Assembly (NCBI GenBank): GCA_018267965.1
Contig: JAFDXK010000001.1
Coordinates: forward strand, 992,001 to 1,056,000
Direction: 5' to 3'
From: Bacteroidota bacterium
GTDB taxonomy: Bacteria; Bacteroidota; Bacteroidia; Chitinophagales; Chitinophagaceae
DNA length: 64,000 nucleotides
The position numbers were made by a program, and so were the translations under genes. Below, piece after piece: positions 18,511 through 25,586 of this stretch. The notes beneath the pieces were generated by a model, which had not been told where the DNA came from, made no database searches, and saw only the letters and a program-made list of their open reading frames with translations. Within the stretch, counting starts at the first letter, position 1. Each line of letters opens with the position of its first letter.

Positions 18511-19077
18511 TTATTCTTTTACGCGCTCTACATAAGCACCTGACTTGGTATCTATTTTTATCAGGTCACCTTCTTCTACAAACAAAGGAACGTTAACTGT
18601 GGCACCTGTTTCTACTGTAGCCGGTTTCAGCGTACGGGTAGCAGTATCGCCTTTTACACCCGGTTCAGAATAAGTAACACGCAGGTTTACGTTGGCAGGC
18701 AGCTCAACGCTCATCGGTTGTTCTGTTTCTGTGTTTACCAGTATGAAACATTCCTGTCCGTCTTTGTACAATTCAGGACGCTCGATTTGGTTTTCAGGAA
18801 TTACAATTTGTTCAAATGTATTTACATCCATCAGGTTGAAGCCGGAGTCGTCTTTATATAAATACTGGTAATTGCGGCGTTCTACACGAACAGGGTAGAT
18901 AGTATCTCCCGAGTTCCATGTGTGCTCGATAGTGCGGGTGTTGTCTACACCTTTGAGCTTAGCCCATACTTTTGCTGCCGCTCTTGCTGTCTTGTTCTGT
19001 CCGAATTCTACTACTGAATAAAGGCTGCCATCCAATTTGATGATCAGGCCGGTTCTCATATCTGCTGTTGAAGCCAT
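18511..19077 (-). CDS. efp: Elongation factor P with unusual loop tip
   Basis: EF-P binds between the P and E sites of stalled ribosomes and speeds peptide bond formation at polyproline stretches. The 188-residue protein has the usual three beta-barrel domains and a C-terminal signature near GDLIKIDTKSGAYVER. The domain I loop that normally reads K-P-G-K-G, with the modified Lys at its tip, here reads K-T-A-R-A within EFGQNKTARAAAKVWAKLK, so Arg replaces the tip Lys and the Pro-Gly is lost. Arg at the tip is known in the rhamnosylated EarP group, but the surrounding residues differ from that group as well. The gene heads the efp-accB-accC unit. Confidence 0.93.
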   Translation of the reverse strand: MASTADMRTGLIIKLDGSLYSVVEFGQNKTARAAAKVWAKLKGVDNTRTIEHTWNSGDTIYPVRVERRNYQYLYKDDSGFNLMDVNTFEQIVIPENQIERPELYKDGQECFILVNTETEQPMSVELPANVNLRVTYSEPGVKGDTATRTLKPATVETGATVNVPLFVEEGDLIKIDTKSGAYVERVKE

Positions 19078-19202
19078 TACTTAATTTTTAAGTGGGACTG
19101 CAAAGCTAATCATTAAAGGCAAAAACAAAAGCCCGAAACTGGGCAAAATTTGAGAAAATGGGGATAAAATGACCTAAAATCACTCGATTTTAGCCCAAAA
19201 TC

Positions 19203-20447
19203 CTATAAAACTGAGCCATTTACGAGCATTTTTTCAATATTGTTATTACCAAAATCATAAGGGATATACGCCAGGGAAGGTACTGGTTTGGTAATAATAA
19301 GATTTGCTCTTTTTCCTGCAGCTATTGTGCCCATTTCATCTGTAAGTTCCAATGCTGCAGCACCGTTGATGGTTACGGCATTAACAGCCTCTTCGGGTGT
19401 CATTTTGAGTTGGGTGCAGGCCAAAGTGAGTAACAATTCTACATTACCCGAAGGGCAAGAACCCGGGTTATAGTCTGTAGCCAGGCACACAGGTAGCCCT
19501 GCATCTATTATTTTGCGGGCAGGCTGGTACTGAATGCCTAAGAAAAAGGCGGCTGCTGGCAGTAGTGTAGGTATGGTATTACCCGCTTTTAGGGCAGCTA
19601 TCTCGGCATCGCCCACACATTCCAGATGGTCTACGCTTATGGCATTATGTTTTACGCCTACCTGAACACCACCTGAGTAATGAAGCTGGTTAGCGTGTAT
19701 CTTAGGTTTCAATCCGTATTTCCAGCCAGCCTCCAGTAACCTCTCGGTTTCTGCCACGCTGAAGAAGCCTTCTTCACAGAAAACATCCATATAATCAGCT
19801 AACCCTTCATCGGCTATCTTAGGCAGCATTGTATTGATAATTAAATTTAAATAACCTTCATGATTCTGTTTGTAATCAATAGGATAGGCGTGGGCTGCGA
19901 GAAAAGATGCTTTGATAGGAATATGAGCATTTTCCTTCAATTTACGAATGACTTTCAGCATTTTCAGCTCACCATCCAGGTCAAGTCCGTAACCGCTTTT
20001 TATCTCTATAGCACCTGTACCCTGGTGCATTACATTATGCAATCTTTGGCAAGCAGCCTCATACAGCTCATGCTCGTCCGCAGCTTTCATTTTGGCTGCA
20101 CTGTTCAGGATACCTCCACCTCTTTTAGCTATTTCCTCGTAACTGAGCCCGTTGATGCGGTCTACAAATTCCCCCTCACGGCTACCTGCAAATACCAAAT
20201 GGGTATGAGAATCTACCCATGAAGGTAAAACTATCCTGCCTGAGAGGTCCATAATATCTGTAGCCTGTTTAGGATGAAAATCATCCATACTACCGAAGCT
20301 CTCTATTTTACCATGCTCTATATACAGCCATGCATTCTCTATAGAAGGCAGTTGTTTCATATCGGCACCCGCAAGACGGGTTTTGCGGTTATCGCCAATT
20401 TCTACGCCACAGAGTTGCTTGATATTTGTGAGGAGTAAATGCTGCAT
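19203..20447 (-). CDS. hutI: Imidazolonepropionase
   Basis: HutI hydrolyses imidazolone-5-propionate to N-formimino-glutamate in histidine degradation. The 414-residue amidohydrolase shows the metal-binding HTHLVFAGSREGEF, the catalytic and substrate segments GTGAIEIKSGYGLDLDGELK, KIHANQLHYSGG and SVDHLEC, and the terminal ATDYNPGSCPSGN. Length is normal. hutH, hutU and hutG are not adjacent, so the pathway is split in this genome. It is followed by 125 bases without a gene before efp; the weak GCCC/GGGC hairpin there is not convincing as a terminator. Confidence 0.95.
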   Translation of the reverse strand: MQHLLLTNIKQLCGVEIGDNRKTRLAGADMKQLPSIENAWLYIEHGKIESFGSMDDFHPKQATDIMDLSGRIVLPSWVDSHTHLVFAGSREGEFVDRINGLSYEEIAKRGGGILNSAAKMKAADEHELYEAACQRLHNVMHQGTGAIEIKSGYGLDLDGELKMLKVIRKLKENAHIPIKASFLAAHAYPIDYKQNHEGYLNLIINTMLPKIADEGLADYMDVFCEEGFFSVAETERLLEAGWKYGLKPKIHANQLHYSGGVQVGVKHNAISVDHLECVGDAEIAALKAGNTIPTLLPAAAFFLGIQYQPARKIIDAGLPVCLATDYNPGSCPSGNVELLLTLACTQLKMTPEEAVNAVTINGAAALELTDEMGTIAAGKRANLIITKPVPSLAYIPYDFGNNNIEKMLVNGSVL

Positions 20448-20534
20448 GATTCAAAGTTCAATAATAAAAGCCTAAAACTATGTCAAAGATAATAATGCGA
20501 TTGAGTTACTTAACTGCTTATATGCCGTTCTAAT

Positions 20535-20542
20535 TATCTTTG
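20535..20542 (+). promoter_or_regulatory. Bacteroidota-type -7 box (TATCTTTG)
   Basis: It matches TAnnTTTG and lies only 5 bases before the ATG of the C45-family gene, implying a very short leader. A good -33 TTTG element was not found at the usual distance. Confidence 0.4.
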
Positions 20543-20547
20543 CACCC

Positions 20548-22221
20548 ATGCGTTTTCTGAGGTGGCTGTTTAAATGCCTGGGCATATTTATTGGTATCCT
20601 TCTGCTCATTATCATTGGCTTTAGTATATATGTTTATAATGTATCTGATAATATAGTACCGCCTAAGGTGGCAGACACATCTGCCTTTGCCCTAAAGCGC
20701 GAACATCCTGAAGGAACATTATACACCATAGGCGATAACTGGATTCGTAAAAACCAATACGGCCTGTACGAGATGTATGTATCGGGTAAGCCTTTTGAAC
20801 GTGGTGTGAAGAATGGTAAGCTTTCCCAAAAACTGATCGTTGACCAGGAGATTGCATTTACCCAGCAGATAAAGCAAATGATACCTTCGGAGAAGTACCT
20901 GAAATTCCTGAAGTATATAGTAGGCTTTATGAACCGCGACCTGCCCAAGTATGTACAGGATGAATTCCAACAGGAGATATATGGAGAATCGTACTCGGCA
21001 GCAGATAGTTTTCAATGGATAGGTACTAAATACCAACGCCTGTTGAATTACCATGCGGCACACGATATAGGTCATGCCTTGCAAAATATGATGTTGGTGG
21101 GCTGTACTTCTTTCGGTGCGTGGGATACTAAAACGAATGATGGCTCTTTACTCATTGGTCGCAACTTCGATTTTTGGGTAGGGGATAAGTTTAGCGAAGA
21201 GAAGATGGTGGCGTTCTATAATCCTGATAAAGGACACAAATTCATGTTCGTTACATGGGGTGGATTTACGGGTGTGGTAAGTGGTATGAATGATAAAGGG
21301 CTAACTGTTACCATCAACGCTGCACGTAGCGATATACCTATGGGCGCTGCTACACCGGTATCGTTGGTAGCACGTGAGGTTTTACAATATGCAGGTAATA
21401 TTAAAGAAGCTGTAGAGATAGCTAAGAAGCGTAAGATGTTTGTGAGCGAGAGTTTTTTAGTAGGTAGTGCTGCCGACCATAAAGCTGTCATTATAGAAAA
21501 AACACCAAAGGACTTAGATATCTACGACCCGAATACAGATAACATTCAATGCACCAATCACTACCAAAGCAAATTGTTTGAAGACCAGAAACTGAACGTA
21601 GAACAAAAGAATGTGAGTGCATCTGTATATCGCTACAAACGACTGAAGGAATTGATGGATGTTAATTATCCGCTTACTCCTGCTAAAGTAGCCACCATAC
21701 TACGCGACAGAAAAGGATTGGGCAATGCCAACATAGGCGAGGGTAACGAGAAAGCCGTGAACCAACTGATAGCACACCACTCAGTGATATTTCAGCCAGA
21801 TAGTTTGAGAATGTGGGTGAGCACTGCACCGTGGCAATTGGGTACTTATGTATGTTATGATATGCGTAAGATATTTGCACTGCACGGTATGCAGCATGAT
21901 GTAGACGTAGCAGACAACCACCTGAATATTGCCCCTGATAGTTTTATCTATACTACTACGTTTAAAAACTTCCTTGCATTTCGCAAGAATAAACTGGCAT
22001 TGATGCTGCACCAGCCTGTGGATACTGCCGAGGTGGTACGCAGTAATCCTATGCATTATGATGCTTACCGTATAGCAGGTGATTATTGCAAAGAGAACAA
22101 ATGGTATGCAGCAGCCGTTAACTACTATGTACAAGCCCTGCAACACGAAGTAGCCACCACTACCGAACGTGATGCTATCTTTGAAAAGATTAAATGGTGT
22201 GAAAAAAAAATGAAACCCTAA
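20548..22221 (+). CDS. C45-family autoproteolytic amidohydrolase/acyltransferase, membrane-anchored
   Basis: The 557-residue protein starts with a transmembrane anchor (LFKCLGIFIGILLLIIIGFSIYVY, about 5-30). The Ntn-hydrolase core begins at the nucleophile Cys in MLVGCTSFGAWDTKTNDGSLLIGRNFDF (around residue 190) and includes SGMNDKGLTVTINAARSD. This is the pattern of the C45 / acyl-CoA:6-aminopenicillanate acyltransferase-like group, related to choloylglycine hydrolases, which cleave linear amides after self-processing at Cys. The C-terminal 100 residues, with two short helical repeats, may be a TPR-like extension. The natural substrate is unknown. The gene is alone and diverges from hutI. 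Confidence 0.85.
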   Translation: MRFLRWLFKCLGIFIGILLLIIIGFSIYVYNVSDNIVPPKVADTSAFALKREHPEGTLYTIGDNWIRKNQYGLYEMYVSGKPFERGVKNGKLSQKLIVDQEIAFTQQIKQMIPSEKYLKFLKYIVGFMNRDLPKYVQDEFQQEIYGESYSAADSFQWIGTKYQRLLNYHAAHDIGHALQNMMLVGCTSFGAWDTKTNDGSLLIGRNFDFWVGDKFSEEKMVAFYNPDKGHKFMFVTWGGFTGVVSGMNDKGLTVTINAARSDIPMGAATPVSLVAREVLQYAGNIKEAVEIAKKRKMFVSESFLVGSAADHKAVIIEKTPKDLDIYDPNTDNIQCTNHYQSKLFEDQKLNVEQKNVSASVYRYKRLKELMDVNYPLTPAKVATILRDRKGLGNANIGEGNEKAVNQLIAHHSVIFQPDSLRMWVSTAPWQLGTYVCYDMRKIFALHGMQHDVDVADNHLNIAPDSFIYTTTFKNFLAFRKNKLALMLHQPVDTAEVVRSNPMHYDAYRIAGDYCKENKWYAAAVNYYVQALQHEVATTTERDAIFEKIKWCEKKMKP

Positions 22222-22240
22222 ATACTAATAAAATAAAAAA

Positions 22241-22298
22241 CCTCCCCTTATTCCCCTCCTTAGTAAGGAGGGGATGTCCGAAGGACAAGGGTGGTTGA
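22241..22298 (-). repeat. Folded dispersed repeat, subfamily 1, copy a
   Basis: Sequence order: outer arm CCTCCCCTT, palindrome CCCCTCC-TTAGTAA-GGAGGGG, small hairpin GTC-CGAAG-GAC, outer arm AAGGGTGG. It is the same element as the two copies around the DUF559 gene at 29.5 kb, differing in the palindrome loop-closing bases by a compensatory T/A swap. It follows the stop of the C45-family gene by 19 bases and may also act in termination. Confidence 0.85.
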
Positions 22299-22316
22299 AT
22301 ATTAAACCCCAACAAC

Positions 22317-22324
22317 TACCTTTG
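22317..22324 (+). promoter_or_regulatory. Bacteroidota-type -7 box (TACCTTTG)
   Basis: TAnnTTTG match 17 bases before the glycosyltransferase ATG. A TTG at 22295-22297, part of the adjacent repeat, is at about the right distance to act as the upstream box, so the repeat may supply part of this promoter. Confidence 0.45.
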
Positions 22325-22341
22325 CGCCTCTGCGATTAAAC

Positions 22342-23514
22342 ATGCCCGACTACCCGCAATACGACGAATTATTTAAGAAACATAAAGCTTGTGTGCTGAT
22401 ACCTACCTACAACAATGCAGGTACGCTGGCCGATGTATTGAACAAGGTATTGGAATATACCCACGATGTGATTGTAGTGAATGATGGCAGTACCGATAAC
22501 ACTATTGAGATACTCAAACAGTTCACACAGATATACGAGGTGAATTATACACCCAATAAAGGCAAAGGCTTTGCATTAAGACAAGGCATAACAGAAGCTG
22601 CGAGATTGGGTTATGACTATGCCATCACTATGGATAGTGACGGGCAACACTATGCATCAGACTTAATACTGTTCTTAGAACAACTTGACAAAACACCCGG
22701 TGCATTGATAGTAGGTGCGCGCAACCTGAACCAGGAGAACGTGCAACTGAAAAGCAGCTTTGGCAATAAGTTCAGTAACTTTTGGTTTTGGGTGAACACA
22801 GCTATCTCCATGCCCGATACACAAAGCGGTTATCGTTGTTACCCTGTACAAAAACTTGCAAATAAAATATGGTTTACGCGCAAGTACGAATTTGAAATAG
22901 AGGTGATGGTGCGTGCATCGTGGAGTGGTGTACCCGTTACTTACATTCCCATATCAGTGTATTACCCCAAGCCCGAGGAAAGGGTTTCGCATTTTCGCCC
23001 CTTCAAAGATTTTACGCGCATCAGCATACTCAATACCGTATTGGTATTAATAGCCATACTCTACATCAAGCCAAGAGATTTTCTGCGATTGTTTACCAGC
23101 AGAGAAGGCTGGAATAAAATATGGGCAGCATTGTTCGTTCACCCCGAAGAGAGTAATGCCCGCAAGGCATCATCTATAGCATTTGGTGTGTTTATGGGTG
23201 TGGTGCCTGTATGGGGTTTTCAACTGGCTATAGGCATACCATTGTCTATCTTGTTCCGGTTGAATAAAACGCTGTTTGTAATAGCTGCCAATATCAGTTT
23301 CTTTCCACCTATATTTTGGTTTCTGAGTTTGGTTACAGGCAAATGGCTGATGGGCAATCACCATTGGATACCACTCAGCGAAATGACATGGGCTAAAGCC
23401 ATGCAGGAGACAGGTGCTTTCTTTCTTGGTGGCAGTGTATTGGCTGTAGTATTGGGTATAGTGGCTTATATGCTTACTTATGTTTTGTTGCTGGCGTTCA
23501 GGGGGAAGAAGTAA
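22342..23514 (+). CDS. Family 2 glycosyltransferase fused to a DUF2062 membrane domain
   Basis: The 390-residue protein has a GT-A glycosyltransferase domain at 1-230: CVLIPTYNNAGTLADVL, the nucleotide-binding VIVVNDGSTDNT and the metal-binding YAITMDSDGQH. About 100 hydrophobic residues follow that match DUF2062 (EESNARKASSIAFGVFMGVVPVWGFQ, then three or four helices). This fusion is common in Bacteroidota and probably transfers a sugar to a lipid or surface polymer at the inner membrane. The acceptor is unknown. It sits between repeat copies at the left edge of the accessory stretch. Confidence 0.9.
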   Translation: MPDYPQYDELFKKHKACVLIPTYNNAGTLADVLNKVLEYTHDVIVVNDGSTDNTIEILKQFTQIYEVNYTPNKGKGFALRQGITEAARLGYDYAITMDSDGQHYASDLILFLEQLDKTPGALIVGARNLNQENVQLKSSFGNKFSNFWFWVNTAISMPDTQSGYRCYPVQKLANKIWFTRKYEFEIEVMVRASWSGVPVTYIPISVYYPKPEERVSHFRPFKDFTRISILNTVLVLIAILYIKPRDFLRLFTSREGWNKIWAALFVHPEESNARKASSIAFGVFMGVVPVWGFQLAIGIPLSILFRLNKTLFVIAANISFFPPIFWFLSLVTGKWLMGNHHWIPLSEMTWAKAMQETGAFFLGGSVLAVVLGIVAYMLTYVLLLAFRGKK

Positions 23515-23526
23515 AGATTCTTTTTA

Positions 23527-23631
23527 CCCGTCATTTCGAGTATTCTTATAAAAGCACCGTCATGCCGTGCTCTTTTTATCCGTCATTGCGAACGTAGTAT
23601 TTCATCCTCTCTCTTACCCGTCATTGCGAAT
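23527..23631. repeat. Run of CGTCATTGCGA-type repeat fragments
   Basis: Three related units, CCCGTCATTTCGAG at 23527, CCGTCATTGCGAACG at 23580 and CCCGTCATTGCGAAT at 23617, occur with a short hairpin GCAC...GTGC around 23554-23570. They look like truncated ends of the longer CGTCATTGCG elements at 26615 and 27941. Confidence 0.65.
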
Positions 23632-23635
23632 ATCT

Positions 23636-23690
23636 ACCACCTCCCTCCGACATTCGTCGGAGTACTCCTCCTAAAAACAGGAGGAGAGTC
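23636..23690 (+). repeat. Folded dispersed repeat, subfamily 2, copy b
   Basis: Order: ACCACCTCC, hairpin CTCCGAC-ATTC-GTCGGAG, palindrome CTCCTCC-TAAAAACA-GGAGGAG, then AGTC. It lies 31 bases upstream of the first DUF559 gene. The copy immediately after that gene (24091) is the same architecture in inverse orientation. Confidence 0.85.
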
Positions 23691-23721
23691 TTTTGTCTTT
23701 TGTTTTTTGTATTTTAGTTGA

Positions 23722-24090
23722 ATGAGAAAAGGACAAATTAAGAACGTACCTTATCTTACTGATACAAGAAAAGAATTAAGAAAAAATCTTACGCCAGCCG
23801 AAGCTGAACTGTGGAAATATTTACAGAATAATAAATTGGGTCGGAAATTCAGACGTCAATACGGTATAGAGCATTACATAACAGATTTTTGTTGTCCTAA
23901 AGAAAAATTGGTTATTGAATTAGATGGCGAAGTACATAATAATATCGTTCAGGGAGGTTTGGATGAAGAACGTGATGAACGATTGAATGAGTTAGGGTAT
24001 AAAGTATTGCGTTTTGAGAATAAAGATATTTTCTATAATGCTGATCGGGTGATAAGTGAAATTATAAATCACCTTAAAAACATTAAATAA
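23722..24090 (+). CDS. DUF559 endonuclease-domain protein, first copy
   Basis: The 122-residue protein has the Vsr/restriction-like PD-(D/E)xK fold. After LRKNLTPAEAELWKYLQ and RKFRRQYGIEHYI come the catalytic candidates Asp in ITDFCCP and Glu/Asp in VIELDGEVH, then the C-terminal VLRFENKDIF. DUF559 proteins are widespread in bacteria and of unproven function; a nicking or mismatch nuclease role is inferred from the fold. The gene is bracketed by inverted copies of a folded repeat, and its stop codon directly abuts the downstream copy. It is clearly a diverged paralogue of the gene at 29474 (same motifs, many substitutions). Confidence 0.88.
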   Translation: MRKGQIKNVPYLTDTRKELRKNLTPAEAELWKYLQNNKLGRKFRRQYGIEHYITDFCCPKEKLVIELDGEVHNNIVQGGLDEERDERLNELGYKVLRFENKDIFYNADRVISEIINHLKNIK

Positions 24091-24150
24091 GACTCCTTCC
24101 CTGTTTTTAGGGAAGGTGGCACGAGTGTAGCGAGTGACGGAAGGGTTGAC
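24091..24150 (-). repeat. Folded dispersed repeat, subfamily 2, copy c
   Basis: On the minus strand: ACCCTTCCGTC, variable hairpin region, CC, palindrome CCTTCCC-TAAAAACA-GGGAAGG, AGTC. Compared with copy b, the palindrome stem has changed on both sides while the loop TAAAAACA is identical. It starts on the base after the DUF559 stop. Confidence 0.85.
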
Positions 24151-24174
24151 AGTCGAAATGACGTTTGTTACCCC

Positions 24175-25067
24175 TCACAAATAATCCGCTATATCTGCAC
24201 CATCTTCTGATGAAAAATGTTTATCCTCCAACAGCCTGCTGACATTACAATGTCCTATGTGCCGACTCACAGCTACCCATTTATCATACGCACCCGCATC
24301 AGGAAACAATGTCACTCTTCGTCCCTGTAATACTTTACATTTCTGCGGGTTCAGGTTGTTGATACTACCTGCTGCCAGCCAAATATATTCAGGCATTCGT
24401 ACACTGGCCATCAGCGCGGTCTTCTCACTTTCTACAATAGCTACGGGTTGGTTGTTGCCACGCAACAGGTGTTCTCCAAACAGGCATTGCCTGAGGTTGT
24501 GTAATGTTCATAACCGCAGAGTTTGTGCATCCATGTAATGTAGTTGATAGGTGTTTTGATACGCTGCCCGCTATCGGGATAATAGAGCATCACCTTGCCG
24601 GTGCGAATGATGCCGTGTATATCTATCTGCCAAAAAACAGTGCTGCAATCCCAGTGATGATGCGTACCAATGTAATATTGATTGATGAGCCTATTAGTTA
24701 CCTCATTGCCAAAACGCATACGCAGGTAATGCGCCAGGTGATTGTTCTCATAACCCGAAAGTGTTTCGAGGAAGAAATGTTTTTCAATGCTGGATACAGG
24801 AGGAGCGTTTTTATGAGACACCTTTCCTGTTCTTAAGGAAGGTGGCACGAGTGTAGCGAGTGACGGAAGGGTAGTGCCTGCCTCTCTTGGCGGCTTATGA
24901 TACCCGCAACTATCCTGCCTGTTGCAGCGCCCGATGTCGTCACCGAGGTGTTGATTGGTTTCGGTATCTATATAGCGCACAAATACACGCTTCAGCCCGC
25001 ATTGCGGACAGGTATAACGGCTTGCTTGCCCTTTATAAGGCTCTAATGTGTAACGATAGTTTTTCAT
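24175..25067 (-). pseudogene. Zn-ribbon/Toprim-like primase-type protein (DUF6371-like), frameshifted
   Basis: The first frame (25067 to 24441, 208 residues) holds an N-terminal Zn-ribbon (YTCPQCG, GRCNRQDSCGYH) of the kind seen in Bacteroidota mobile-element primase-like proteins. The second frame (to 24175) continues with LRQCLFGEHLLRG, VAIVESEKTALMAS and FPDAGAYDKW, the Toprim-like part, and ends ADIADYL. The two frames join near 24500-24512, where a one-base indel separates GYEH from HNLRQ. Residues 64-83 are encoded by a copy of the folded repeat (24820-24873), inserted in frame. The partner is probably the RepA-like ATPase at 26825; the pair would be a replication module of an integrated element. 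A sequencing error cannot be excluded for the frameshift. Confidence 0.75.
24820..24873 (-). repeat. Folded dispersed repeat, subfamily 2, copy d, inside a coding sequence
   Basis: This copy matches copy c over its whole length, including the core ACGAGTGTAGCGAG (24847-24860). It is read in frame by the Zn-ribbon/Toprim gene, giving the residues TLPSLATLVPPSLRTGK. The palindrome has one wobble and one mismatch, so it is slightly decayed compared with copies c and e. Confidence 0.85.
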
Positions 25068-25090
25068 GGTGGAATTGGTATTTTTAAGTG

Positions 25091-25309
25091 ATGTTTTATG
25101 CTCTTGAAGTAGCTCTCTATTATTTGTTCATTATATCTGCACTACTATCAGTTGTATATATAGCTATGCTGATATTCGGTGCATCCGAGAAAGCCAAAAG
25201 AATAGTGCTTAGAATAGGTCTTGGCTTATGCGTACCTCTATTGCTATTTTTCTCCTATCCCTATTTACTGATGTTATTGGGGTTGATAAAAAGTTTGTTT
25301 GGTTATTAA
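25091..25309 (+). CDS. Small membrane protein, unknown
   Basis: A 72-residue protein of two or three hydrophobic helices (FYALEVALYYLFIISALLSVVYIAMLIF, then IGLGLCVPLLLFFSYPYLLMLLGLI) separated by a basic loop (EKAKRIVLR). A GTG one codon earlier is an alternative start. It diverges from the primase-type pseudogene with a 23-base gap. Family and function are not recognised. The size and topology resemble holin-like or toxin-like small membrane proteins, but nothing specific supports that. Confidence 0.5.
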   Translation: MFYALEVALYYLFIISALLSVVYIAMLIFGASEKAKRIVLRIGLGLCVPLLLFFSYPYLLMLLGLIKSLFGY

Positions 25310-25335
25310 TTTTTCTCTCACGTCATTGCGGGCAT

Positions 25336-25392
25336 GACCCTTCCGTCTTGAGCTTCGCTCAATCCACCTTCCCTAAGAACAGGGAAGGAGTC
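25336..25392 (+). repeat. Folded dispersed repeat, subfamily 2, copy e
   Basis: Order: ACCCTTCCGTC, hairpin TTGAGC-TTCG-CTCAA, CCA, palindrome CCTTCCC-TAAGAACA-GGGAAGG, AGTC. It is preceded by a CGTCATTGCGGG fragment at 25321. The hairpin here is a clean stem with a TTCG loop, unlike the same position in copy c. Confidence 0.85.
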
Positions 25393-25418
25393 GTATACAA
25401 TTATTAAAAACTGCAAGA

Positions 25419-25471
25419 ACTCTCCTCCTGTTTTTAGGAGGAGTACCCGAGTGAAACGAGGGGGAGGTGGT
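25419..25471 (-). repeat. Folded dispersed repeat, subfamily 2, copy f
   Basis: Reverse orientation of copy b: on the minus strand ACCACCTCC, a variable segment ending ACTCGGG, then palindrome CTCCTCC-TAAAAACA-GGAGGAG. The stretch 25310-25586 holds only copies e and f and the sequence TTGTCCCGAACTTGTTTCGGG, no gene. Confidence 0.8.
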
Positions 25472-25586
25472 TGATAACTGCATGACGCTTGTCCCGAACT
25501 TGTTTCGGGAGGGTTGAGTGGTTTGTTTCACGTTGTTTCATTGTTTCAGGAATGAGGATGTGAAACAGTGAAACAAATGAAACAGG

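Noticed and set aside
19129-19147. Hairpin GCCC-GAAACT-GGGC after hutI as a terminator
   Set aside because: Only four GC pairs and no clear T run on the relevant strand.
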